64,000 nt of DNA from Dioscorea cayenensis subsp. rotundata (lineage: Eukaryota > Streptophyta > Magnoliopsida > Dioscoreales > Dioscoreaceae), in the NCBI RefSeq assembly GCF_009730915.1, contig NC_052475.1, positions 868,001 to 932,000 of the forward strand. The letters are read 5' to 3'. Shown here in pieces: positions 49,560 through 59,900 of the stretch. Under the pieces are notes generated by a model. The model saw nothing but the letters and a program-made list of their open reading frames with translations. It had not been told where the DNA came from and searched no databases. The position numbers and the translations under genes are program-made. Numbering within the stretch: position 1 is the first letter of the stretch; each line of letters begins with the position of its first letter.

Positions 49560-50650
49560 AGGGAAGTTGGATCATGTGAGGAGAAAAAGCTTTTATGTAT
49601 ACATTTTGTTTCATTTGCTTATGTATCTTATAATTGTGTTTTTTTCTAATGAGTTTTCTTCTTTGAAGTATTTGGAAAGTGCAGCAAATTTGGAGTTTTG
49701 TTATTTAATTAGTAAAAAAATACATATTGATGGCATGGAGAAGAGATTTCTTATTACCTTTTAAGTTCAATCTGTAGGGATATATTCACCAACACTTTAT
49801 GTTTGAGAAGAGCTTATGGCTATGGTACATGTTGCTTATTACTTTGTTGTACCTTTGGTCTGTTGGTCTATAAATTCGAAAGTGATCATTTTGGTTCCTG
49901 AACTAACAGATATGCGGAGGAAAAATTGTTGAACTAAGAGAAAAGTGTGTTTAGTGTTTGATTGACCTTTTTTTTTTAATTGAATCCTGGGTCTTAAGTT
50001 GCTTAGTTCATACCTATTATCCATCTTTTTTAGTTGGAACCGAGTACTTTTTTAGCTTAATCGGCTTCCAATGTAGTTATTGGAATACTGCAATGGGACA
50101 ACAATTTTGAAAAGCTTGTAACTAGCTCTGTTTTTATGATGGTTATTGGAATAGTGTGCTTGGCTTGATGGAAGATGGATGAAATGAAGAGAAGGTTTTA
50201 TGAATTCATTTTGTTCCATTTGTTTGCTTTTCAAAGAAAAAGGAATAATAGTTCTCTTGTGTTGTTTTCTCTTACTTTTCAATACTCTTGTTTAATGTGT
50301 TTACTTTTATGAAATGTTCGGAAACTGCAGCAAATTTGGAGCTTTGTCTTGACTTGAGTTGAGAAGAGCAAGGTCAACATAAAGATTGTTTTCTGCTATT
50401 CAGGTGTGTGTACAATATTGGTCTATCCCTTGAGCATTTTTGTTCACTTAAAGTGGTCGATATTGTTCATGAACCAAGAAAATGTTAACGTCCATGAAAT
50501 AAGAAAGAATTGAATCACTTTGATTTCTCTTCTTTTAGTAATTTATGTTACACCTATTTTTCATCCTTGTGATAGGAAACAAGTGTTTTCTTTTTCTTTT
50601 TCTTCTTTTTTTTAGCTGAATTGGCTTCCAATGTGGTTATCATAGTAACT
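49560..50650. repeat. Degenerate direct duplication, offset about 560-650 bp
   Basis: Ordered shared landmarks: cattttgttTcatttg at 49603 and 50207; gcagcaaatttggag at 49681 and 50328; and agcttaatcggcttccaatgt at 50055 and 50616. Spacing drifts from 604 to 647 to 562 through insertions and deletions, so this is an old tandem duplication. Confidence 0.7.
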
Positions 50651-50924
50651 TGCTCTCTGTTGCTCATGGTTTCTTTGCCTATTTTGGAACTTGCTACTTG
50701 GAAGAGCATTATAAGCCTATAAGCAATCTGCTTGTTGAAAGGGGAAAAACTCCTGAATTTATAGGCTTAATATCATTTTTATTGCAAGGGTTTGCCTTCT
50801 GCATTTTAGTGCTTTTGAGCTTGCTTTTATCCCTGTCCATTGCTTTAGAAAAAAACATGATTTTTTAGCAGCATAATCTTTTTAAGTCAAGTACTCCTGT
50901 CTGTATGTTTACTTTCTGTTTTTT

Positions 50925-51065
50925 TTGATAAATGTGAACAAGCCATGAAACTTCGGCTTTAATCATTGAATTAGGCGAGATTCGAACCTACGACTCTAGA
51001 TTCGAAAGGAAAATCGAATCCAGAGAAATCGAGAAATTGATTGCCACTCTCCTGTGGTGGGGTGG
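50925..51065 (-). mobile_element. SINE-like element (tRNA-derived)
   Basis: On the minus strand the element runs from cacaggagagtggcaatcaa (box A-like) to gtaggttcgaatctcgcc, which contains a perfect box B GGTTCGAATC. It then passes a conserved-looking tail to a terminal poly-A next to catttatcaaaaaa. Promoter boxes and A-tail fit a SINE. Flanking duplications were not convincing. Confidence 0.5.
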
Positions 51066-51934
51066 TATTTGTTCTTTTTCACACCTTAGTTTTTTTTTTT
51101 TTTTTGATGTGTGTTAACTAATTAATGTGGTTATTTTGTGTTTCATTCAAATCATACTTAATGTCAAATCTCACAAACTTTTTGTGATTCTTATGACATG
51201 GAATATTTACCATTAGGTCATTCCTTAATGATGTTACATATGCTTTCATCAAGCTAATCCTTGTCACCATGAACATGAACTAGCTATTAAAACATTATCA
51301 CTTCTTCACTTATCATGATTATTTCCTTTTTCCTTCCAATACTCTTAATTCTCCAATTTTCCCCCACTATTTTCAACATATATGTATATATGTTGTTATT
51401 CAATCCTCTATTCTATTGACTTGGAGTGTTTGACCTAAAATAAATCATGTTCAACAATGGTCAAAGTTTGATTGTTTTGACTTTTGTGGATGCAACCACT
51501 TGAGAGAGGGGGCACCTCTTCTCTGACCAGCACCTTAATATATATATTTATATTTATATTTATTACTTTGATGATTACTCCGCAGCCTTCTTCTTCTTCT
51601 TCCTTCATAAAAGCTAATAGTCCAGTCAATTATTGTGAGCCCTTTTGCAACTGAGTACAATACTTAACAGGCTGTTCTGGTTCTATGCCTTTAAAACTAT
51701 ACCAGTACAGGCATTAAAGTTTCTCTTTAGGGGCCCTCCAGAGAAAGACGCTTCATTCGGATTCTCACCTTTTAAATTAACATAATATATGAATCAATTT
51801 TCATTCCTTATAAATTTCCCATCCTAATTTAAATCTATCCATGAGATATGATTGGTCATTATTTCGGATTTGCTCTTCATTTAAGAGAATATAAAAAAAC
51901 AAGAGATTTGGTGTCAACAGATCAAAAAGTATTG

Positions 51935-52244
51935 ATGATAACTCTTATTATTTTTTTTTTTTGAAAAAGTGGATAAACCACTGCAATATATTAAAAGGAT
52001 AATAAAGATACAAATAAAGCGAGAGCTCCTACAGAACACCACGAGACATGGCAAAGTTTTCACTAAAAATAACAAAACAACAACCAAAAAGAGAATCTGC
52101 AAGGGATCCTCAGTACATCACCAACAACCGATTATCTCGTGATAAATAAATGATCTGCCTCTGGAGGATCGCCTCCAGTCTCTCGACCACTGCTCCCAAG
52201 GGTCTCTGCACTCTGCCGCATCAACAGGTATGATAACTCTTATT
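51935..52244 (-). mobile_element. 5'-truncated LINE (L1 type) with 15-bp target-site duplication
   Basis: ATGATAACTCTTATT occurs at 51935-51949 and again at 52230-52244, exactly bracketing a 280-bp insert. On the minus strand the insert ends in ttttaatatattgcagtgg, tttatccactttttc and poly-A, which resembles the 3' tail of plant L1 LINEs as I know it. Duplication, A-tail and 5' truncation together are the mark of target-primed reverse transcription. The near-perfect duplication implies a young insertion. Confidence 0.85.
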
Positions 52245-53164
52245 TTAGCCGAAATTTAAAAATTTTGATTTTAAAAAAATAAAATTAATTTCAATAAAAA
52301 GTTCTTTTTAGCTTGTCAGCATCTCTCTCTCTCTTTTTTTTTTTTAAAAAAAAACTTTTTTATTTTCATATTTGCCACTAACTTTTTTTGTTTTGTTGGA
52401 TTGGTAAAATACAGCTTTTTCAAGTTAGAAAGTAGCAAAAATTGAATGAAATGTTGCTTGGACTTCTTCACAAGCAAACACTGCAATTTTGAAGACACTG
52501 CTGCAGTAGCCTCAATCTATTATATTATGACACCTCAAATCCCTGTCATGCCTTTTTTTTCTGTCTTTTTTTTTATTTTATTTTTTATTTCCATGTTTTT
52601 ATCCTCTTTCCCACACTGCTTCATGGAAAGCTTCACATTTATTTGACTTGTAATGGCTGCCGTTTATTTTATTGCATGTGTAGTTTATTTAATATTATTT
52701 AAAGAAAAACTATTTCACTAATTATAATCTAAAGGCTGTTAGCCTTCTTGGCTATTTCCAAGAAACATTAAAAATAAATAAATAAATAAATAAATGTAGA
52801 CAAGACAAGGAAAGCAAAGGAAAGTTCCAACTGATTTCAGTGAGCACTTCTTTTTCAATAGTTTTCCTGGTTTAGTCTTTACCCTTGATTCCTTTAATTT
52901 AGACGTTAGAACCACCACCCTTATATTATTGTCTGACAGCCTATTTTGACTAAAGATGCTTTCTCAACATTAAAATTAAAAACAATTCCAAGATAATTAC
53001 TTGCACGTTACCATCCTAATCACCAATTGAATCCTTTAACCCTCTTCATTAGAGAAATTTTAAAAAAAAGCAAGTAAATAAAAATAATACAAATGGGCAT
53101 TGAATCCAAAGCCAGGCAAAGCACAACCACTCCCCCACCACATTTCACATCCACACAAAAATTA

Positions 53165-53167
53165 TAA

Positions 53168-53198
<31 letters not shown>

Positions 53199-53200
53199 AC
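53165..53200. repeat. (TAAA)n microsatellite
   Basis: About nine AAAT/TAAA units. A similar short run is at 52773-52796. Confidence 0.9.
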
Positions 53201-53615
53201 AATTGAATCAGCTCTATCCTATTCTTTATCAAACCACCATTTGGCAATTGCCATTTGCCATCCAATTAATTACTTACATACAAATCCCATTGTCTTTCCC
53301 AAATGTAACTTTCACCCTCTCCCTAAACTAAAAACAAAAATTACCCCTAAAAGTCCAACTTCCCAATGAATAAACAAATATGTTCCAAAGTGGTGCTCTA
53401 TCATCTCACCATCATCCTTTCTCTCTGCAACTTAATGCTGTCCAGCCATCCATTGATGACCACCAATAGTATTGACAGACTAATTAAACAAACAACCAAA
53501 TAAAAAAACACAAAAAAAGTGTGTATCATGTATCATGTATCACCAACCTTTACCTCCTTTTTCTTCCTCTTCTTCAAAAAACAACAAAAACTTGCAGGAC
53601 CACCATGTTCATAGA

Positions 53616-54335
53616 TCATGGATCCTGAAGCTGGTTGAATAGATCCCAGTAAGCACCAGGAGAAGGAATGGTGGGAGTTGTCAAGAAATTGTTAGGACTT
53701 GCTAAGAAAGTGTTCTCCACGTAGCTTCTATTCCCATGAAAGGCTGGGCTGAGTTCATGCAAGAAGCTCAATGAATTTGGATCCACTGAAGGTGAGAAGA
53801 AACCTGGAGATATAGGTGGTAGTGATGATGGCATCGGTGATAGAATTCCCGGGAACGTGCTAATACTTGCTCTGTTGTTCATCATCTGGTTCTCTTCAAT
53901 TACCATCTCCATCCCTTCGATGATAGTGAACTCGGTTTTTCGCAAGTCTGAGGAGGAGTTCACTGGTGGTTGTTCAAGAGCTAGACGTGCTGCAGGAGAT
54001 AGTACTGTTGGTGAAGGTAGAGCAGCGGAGGTGGTGGCGGTGGAGGACATGGTGGTTGTAGTGTTGGTTGAAGTCAATCCAGTGAGACTTTGAACTAGAG
54101 ACATGAAGTCGTTTGGATTGGTGTGGATGATTTTTGGTGAGACTGTGTAGATGATGACCGGAGGACGTGGTTGCGGTGGAGGAACGGCCATGGTATCAGC
54201 TTGATAAGGTGGCGGCCCCGGCGGTGGCTTCTTTATCTTGTAGGAGTCTTTGTTGACTTTCAGAGGTGTTGGCCGTGGACCTTGCAGCTCCCTCCGGGGA
54301 GATGGCCGCCCGAAAGGCGACTCCGAGGAGTTCAT
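53616..54335 (-). CDS. MKS1: VQ-motif protein, MKS1 (MAP kinase substrate 1) type
   Basis: A single exon of 239 residues, ATG at 54335. Conserved blocks in family order: LQGPRPTPLKVNKDSYKIKK (about 17-36), a Pro-rich stretch, PPVIIYTVSPKIIHTNPNDF (about 58-77), and the VQ core FMSLVQSLTG (77-86), followed by a Ser/Thr/Pro-rich tail with several SP/TP sites suited to MAP kinase phosphorylation (SPTVLSP, LSPMP, TIPSP). MKS1 is a nuclear adaptor that binds MPK4 and WRKY25/33 through the VQ motif and modulates defence gene expression. The open frame extends upstream through a Lys run coded by an AAG microsatellite but has no ATG there, so the ATG beginning MNSSESPFGRPSPRR is used. Confidence 0.93.
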   Translation of the reverse strand: MNSSESPFGRPSPRRELQGPRPTPLKVNKDSYKIKKPPPGPPPYQADTMAVPPPQPRPPVIIYTVSPKIIHTNPNDFMSLVQSLTGLTSTNTTTTMSSTATTSAALPSPTVLSPAARLALEQPPVNSSSDLRKTEFTIIEGMEMVIEENQMMNNRASISTFPGILSPMPSSLPPISPGFFSPSVDPNSLSFLHELSPAFHGNRSYVENTFLASPNNFLTTPTIPSPGAYWDLFNQLQDP

Positions 54336-54337
54336 CA

Positions 54338-54364
54338 CCTTCTTCTTCTTCTTCTTCTTCTTCT
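54338..54364. repeat. (TTC)n/(GAA)n microsatellite in the VQ gene leader
   Basis: About nine units directly upstream of the VQ start codon, within the 5' UTR. Confidence 0.9.
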
Positions 54365-54452
54365 TGTTGTTATTCAAAGCTCTGGCCTTTGAGGTCTGGA
54401 GAGGAAGAAGAATGAATGAGAGATAAATAGAAAAGAAGAGCCTTTGTGGAAG

Positions 54453-54460
54453 TATTTATA
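54453..54460 (-). promoter_or_regulatory. MKS1: TATA box of the VQ gene
   Basis: TATAAATA on the minus strand, 118-125 bp upstream of the start codon. A TATA box is usual for inducible defence genes. Confidence 0.7.
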
Positions 54461-54469
54461 GATGTGGAC

Positions 54470-56640
54470 AAGTCAATGAAGTGCATGATAAGGCTAAACA
54501 ACCAAAATAAATAAATGAATGAATAGAAAAGGTTGTGGTAATTATAGGAAATTTATTTACCCCTCAATATGCAACTATCATGATCAGCAATCCACATCTA
54601 TATCTTGAATTTTTAAGATTTTCATCTTGTAACCTTTTGTCTTACATCTGGTTGAGAAGTTCGTAAATAAAATCTGTTATTTTACTGTAATTTGAGGGGC
54701 GGATAATGAGAGACTGAGTTTGTTGAATTTATTAATGAAGATAGACTAGTCATGCAACTACTATGTGAGGAGTTTGATGCAGTCAATTGTATGGTCAAGA
54801 ATCTAAGACGTGGTCAGGCTTTGAAGCAATCCAAGATCCTAAAGAACTTAAGGGAAAGAAATAAGAAAATTAAAATTTAATTGAAAGGCCGGCCTTTGAT
54901 TGTTAGGATGTGAAACTTTACTAATTTGTCTCCCTGTATTTGTTTGTTTGTTTGTTTGTCCCGGTAAATGACCATCTCTGTCGCCTTGTTATATATTAGT
55001 CTAGAAAGATGACCACTGAGCTTTCATGGTTGGCTCAAAGAACAATTTGGCTCTAAAAGAATGCTAGATAGCCATTCACATATAAACAAAGAAAAACACA
55101 GTAACAGTGCAGCGATGACTCATTCTTCTGGGGATTAATTGTATCAAAATTATACTAATTTGAGTGTTCTATGGTTGCATTAATGGAACAAGTTTGCATG
55201 TGTGTGCTTTAAATTCCTAAATAACTTTTGAGACAAAAACAAGACATTTTCAATCTCACAACAGAAATAAAACTAGATTCTTTTAACTTCTTTATGCCTA
55301 TATGACTGAGCCTAGTTGCCATTAAATGTCTTCTATCAATGAGACCGAAAGGGAAACATTGGATGGTTCACACTTGATACCAGATGCCAATGGGAAAGGG
55401 TGTTGTTAATGACTCAATAATCAATGAGAATCCAAATCTGATTGTAAAATCATATGTAATGTGATGCATAAGACATAAAATCAAAACCAAACCCAAACAG
55501 TAGCAAGCGAAAGGGAAAGAAAAGGATACAACTCTGCCAACGACAACTGGTTAGATGATTGCCGTGGCTGCAGCCCATTATTCAAGAATGGGAAATTATT
55601 TTTGTTCTATCTTGTCACTTCTCTATGTCTACTTGTTTACTTCTACCTTGATGTTTCTCAACACTCCACTTGGCAAGCTATGAATTCAAATCGAAAAATT
55701 GATGACAGTTATACCCATATCATACATGCTAATGCTATCTTGCAAACAGTGAGAATGCCTCTTAAGTTTTAACAATCAAATAATTGTTAAAACAACATAT
55801 GAAACTAAAAACTTTTATGGAAACTGTCTGAATCTCTAGAACAATAAAATGTCAACAAGAAACCAGTCATCTGTGGCTGCTTTATGAGGCAGTAAAGTCT
55901 TTCAAGACTGCAACTAGACAAATCAAGGCAAAGTTTTGAGACAAGATCAAAACATCAACAGCAAAGTCCTCAACTAAAACTTAAGACTTCATAAAGTCAT
56001 CAGGGAGATGATTATTGAAATAAATATTGCGCATCCAATGAATATATCACATAATTCACATCTACTACAGTAATTCTCTCAATTAATGTCATATAGCTAC
56101 TGATCGACCTGTTATTGACTTGTTTGGTCATGGAAACAATATCAAAATGTCATCATCCGTTGCTCTCAGGACAAGTCCAGCTCTCATTATATTCTGTATT
56201 GATTTAGTCCCACAACTTGAATTTTTCAGATGATGATGATGCAGTGGTGTGCTCTTTGTTACTTCAGCCATGACATATGTCCAGACGGATGATTTTGGGT
56301 AGATACAGCAAGACTAAATCATCATCCCATTAATTCCTCAGAACTAACTAAAATCGAATAATCTGCAATACTATATCAATCTAAAAAGCATAATAAAAAA
56401 TTCTAAGGATTCATCATTCATCCACAAACAAGCATCTCAAAATCATCAATTTAACAACCTTCATCAAGCTAAAAAGCAAGAAATCAACACTATACTTCAA
56501 GCATAACCTAGAAGAAGAAAAACCCTAATTGAAGCACAGAAATTGGTGAGATTAAATATATAAAAATGAATCTAAGACCCAAAATTTTCAGGAATGGAAG
56601 CTAATAAACGAGAAAATTGAAATAAAAATGGAGAATTTTC
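54470..56640. other. Intergenic between the VQ gene and the ATXR6 promoter
   Basis: AT-rich, with no open frame that resembles a protein. From about 55500 the sequence is less repetitive, and it could be transcribed on the minus strand from the exon-like segment at 56666-56790. Nothing definite is seen. Confidence 0.5.
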
Positions 56641-56665
56641 ATTTATAAGAATGGAATTCACGCAC

Positions 56666-56790
56666 CTCTGATGCAGCGAAGCAGGCATGGAGCACTACTT
56701 CTTCTCCATTCGCAGCCCTAGAAAGAGAATTCAAAACCCTTGAGAGACGTTACATCGAAGCAGGGGTCAGTCCTCCGGTTCGATGTGAAA
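56666..56790 (-). ncRNA. Possible first exon of a divergent minus-strand transcript
   Basis: A GC-richer segment on the minus strand ends in a good donor CATCAGAG|gtgcgtga at 56666. It lies head to head with the ATXR6 leader and contains only tiny ORFs (one begins MPASLHQ and reaches the donor). No downstream coding exon was found, so a noncoding or very small product is more likely. It could also be a 5' UTR exon of a gene I failed to see. Confidence 0.35.
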
Positions 56791-56913
56791 TTATCGAAAT
56801 ATCCTTCGTTCGTCCAGGTGGCAATGAATTGGGCTATATGGATAGATAAGGGTGTTTTGGTCTTTTTACATCAACCCAGGCCGGAGATCCCTCATACGAG
56901 CTCCGTTCTTTGA

Positions 56914-56921
56914 TTTCCCGC
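56914..56921 (+). promoter_or_regulatory. ATXR6: E2F-binding site of ATXR6
   Basis: TTTCCCGC, a perfect TTTSSCGC match, lies 75 bp upstream of the ATXR6 start codon. ATXR5/6 genes are S-phase expressed and E2F-regulated in Arabidopsis, so the site makes functional sense. A TGGGCT word also occurs at 56830-56835. Confidence 0.7.
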
Positions 56922-56995
56922 GAGCGGAGCTCGAGGGGAAGGATAGGGCTAGCGATTGGAGGCGTGGATCGGGAGCGGGAAGGAGGGGGATAGCG

Positions 56996-59900
56996 ATGCA
57001 AGGGTCGGAGATGGAGGGGGAGGCGGCGGCGAATGGGGCGGTGAGGAAGCGGACGGCGGCGCCACCACCGATGATGAAGGCAAGGAAGTACAGGTCGATG
57101 GTGGATATAATGAGGAAGACGACGTCTGTCGCGGGTGTAACCGGGGAGTACTATAGCGATCTCCGGTGCGAGCAGTGCCGGTCCGGTGAACGGGAGGAGG
57201 AGCTGCTTCTATGTGATCGGTGTGACCGTGGTTACCATCTCGCGTGCCTGCGGCCCATTGTTGTTAGGGTTCCAACGGGGCCTTGGTTCTGTCCTATCTG
57301 CGCTGAAGACCGGCCTATGACGAGTACTTGTTATGCGTTTTTGAGAAATTAGTATTGTTTATTGGGATTATGCTGAAAGGAGGTGTTGATTTTGTGGCGG
57401 TCTTTGTTGTTGTTGTTGTTGTTTAGGATTCCCACTGATGCAGACGAAGATTGTGGACTTTTTTCGGATTCAGAGATGCTCGTATGAGAAGGAAGGGGAG
57501 AAATGTGGGTCTTCTCAAGGTTAGTGATGCTGATTTCATTAGCAAAAAATGCGAACTTTATATTTATGAATAGTGAGAATGCTTGCATTTTTAATTTGAA
57601 AATTAAAAATGGTGCAATTGTCATCTCTGCTAACTTTCTCTATTTGTTTCTCTGTTTTCCATGCTTGCATTCTTTATGTATTTCATTGTCTTCTTTATTG
57701 TATTTAATGGTATGGATTTTGTTTTTAATTGTGGTATTTGTGTTTCTGATTTCTTATTTCTTATTTCGCTTCTCATAAACATTTTCTTTCTTGGTGCATT
57801 TTGAAGGTGTTGTTATTGAGGTTAGGAGGAGACGCAAACACTGCATGAAAAAAGGAATTCTATGAATAGTGAGGATGCATGCCAATTTATTTAGGAAGAA
57901 AATAAGAAGTTGGTGGATTTATCATCTCTGTTGATGAATTCTCCTCATTCTCTATTTGTTCCTCTGTTTTCCATGCTTGCATTCTTATGTATTGCATATT
58001 CTTATTCATTGTATTTGTTGTTTTGGGTTTTGATTTTAGGCATGGCATATGTCCTTTTGATTTCATTCTGTTCACACATGTTTTTTTGGCTTCTCATAGT
58101 CCCATTTTTTTGGTGCATTTTTTGAAGGATTTGTTGTGCAAAGGTCCTCATTTGGTGTGTTACTGAGGTCAGATATGATAGCAAGTTTCATAGTCTGTCT
58201 TTATAAGGTTAGAAGAAGATTCAAACACCGCGCAAAAGGGAGGAATTTTATAAATAGTGAGAATGCATGCCTTCTTATATAAAAGAAAAGGAAAAGTTGG
58301 TGCATTCATCATTCCTATTAATAAGTCCTCATTCACAGTTTTCGCATTTGTCATTTTCTTTTGTATTGCATATTATTCTTCATTGCATTTGTCGTTTTCG
58401 GCCTTGTTTTTGGTGATGGTTTTTGTCTTTCTGATTTATTGTTTTCATACATGTTTGTTTTGTCAATAAAGAGAGGAATTGTTATTGGAGATAACATTGT
58501 GATTTTGATAAGGAACATATCTTTGTTTATTTGCTCAAATGATTGTGGTCTTAAGCAAGCTTTTTCTCTTTTCCAGGTTTTAATTAATCTAGGACTTGGT
58601 TCTCTGAGTATATTGAACTTATGAAACTCATACCTTTTGGCTTAATTCTTACATCTCATGAGCACAAGCATAAAAATGAATAACCTGTAGTTAGCAATAA
58701 TCCTTTAGGTATATTACTTAGGCTATGAAACCATAATGTTAGCTTTTAGTATTAGTATTGTAGGATCATCCCCAAGAACTATACGAGAAATGACTACCTT
58801 ACATTTTTGGATCACTTATAAGAGTTTTTATGCAAGAATTGATAAACAAAGTTCTTGGTTAGTCATTTAGAGGCATCCATAACAAAGTTTCATTTGTAAT
58901 GCACATGCATGGTTCATTTCAATCTTTGAGAATGTCGAGTGTGGGAGCAAGCTTAATGGCTCTGTGTCCATCAAAGCCTTTTGAAATAACTGATATTGTG
59001 AAGTTTCCTTTTGAGTATTTCAATATAAATTTTTTGACCTAGGACTAATTCCCAAGCATACTTCAAAAAAAGTTATTATACACCCTAGGCCCATCCTTCA
59101 GAAAGAAACATGTAGCAAAAAGGAAAGAATGAGCCAATGGTTTTTGTTTTTCCTGTGAAGCTTAGATCTATTGCCAAGTGAATGAAGTTGATTGACCTCT
59201 TTTTGGCATTTTGCCATGGAGCTTATGTAAATAGGCTTGTATTGAGGTTTTAAATAATCAAACTGTATTTTGCTTTATATCGGCAAGCATTATATATCCA
59301 TAAGGCATGCATTTATTGTTTGGAAAGTTTTGACTTCAATCTTTGCAAGTCTTTAATTGAAAAGCTAAAATTTGCTGTCTCAGCTGCAGTCATAGCTTCA
59401 AAGCTTCAAAAGGTGTCTTATGTTTGTTTTCTTTGCCTAAAACTTTGAAAATATTGATTTGACCTTGCACTATCTTGGGAAAATGTTGGTCGAAGACCCT
59501 AAAATAGGAGATTAGGGTAAGGGTGCGTTTGGTTCGGAAGTAGTCCACCGAAGTGGTGGAAGTCTTGAAAGTCTGCACTTACTGAGTGAAAGCTTTCGAT
59601 TAAGTGTTGGGTTCCATGTGTTTGGTTGAAAGGAGAAGTGTCAAATCATTAACTACTTTTTTTGTTTAATTAGTGGAAGTTAAAATTTTAAAAATGATGG
59701 AAATGAACTTCTACTCATCACTTCATCATGTGTGAGATTCTGATTTTGTCTTGTTGGATTGAGAACTTTTATAATTATTTTTAAATTATAATTTTTAAAA
59801 AAATATTTTTTTATAAACAATAAAAAAATAATGAAATAATTAAAAAAACAATAACATATAAAAAAATAAAAGATAAAAAAATTAAAAACAATAAAAAAAT

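Larger units (their letters stand above)
49416..53615. other. Intergenic spacer with duplications and retroposons
   Basis: This holds the 3' flank of MFL1, a degenerate direct duplication (about 49560-50650), a SINE-like element (50925-51065), a 5'-truncated LINE (51950-52229), a TAAA microsatellite (53165-53200), and the 3' flank of the VQ gene. A 72-codon open frame at 50650-50868 within the duplication has no recognised domain. Confidence 0.6.

Noticed and set aside
53020-53265. Frame with repeated IYLF text
   Set aside because: It is produced by the TAAA microsatellite.
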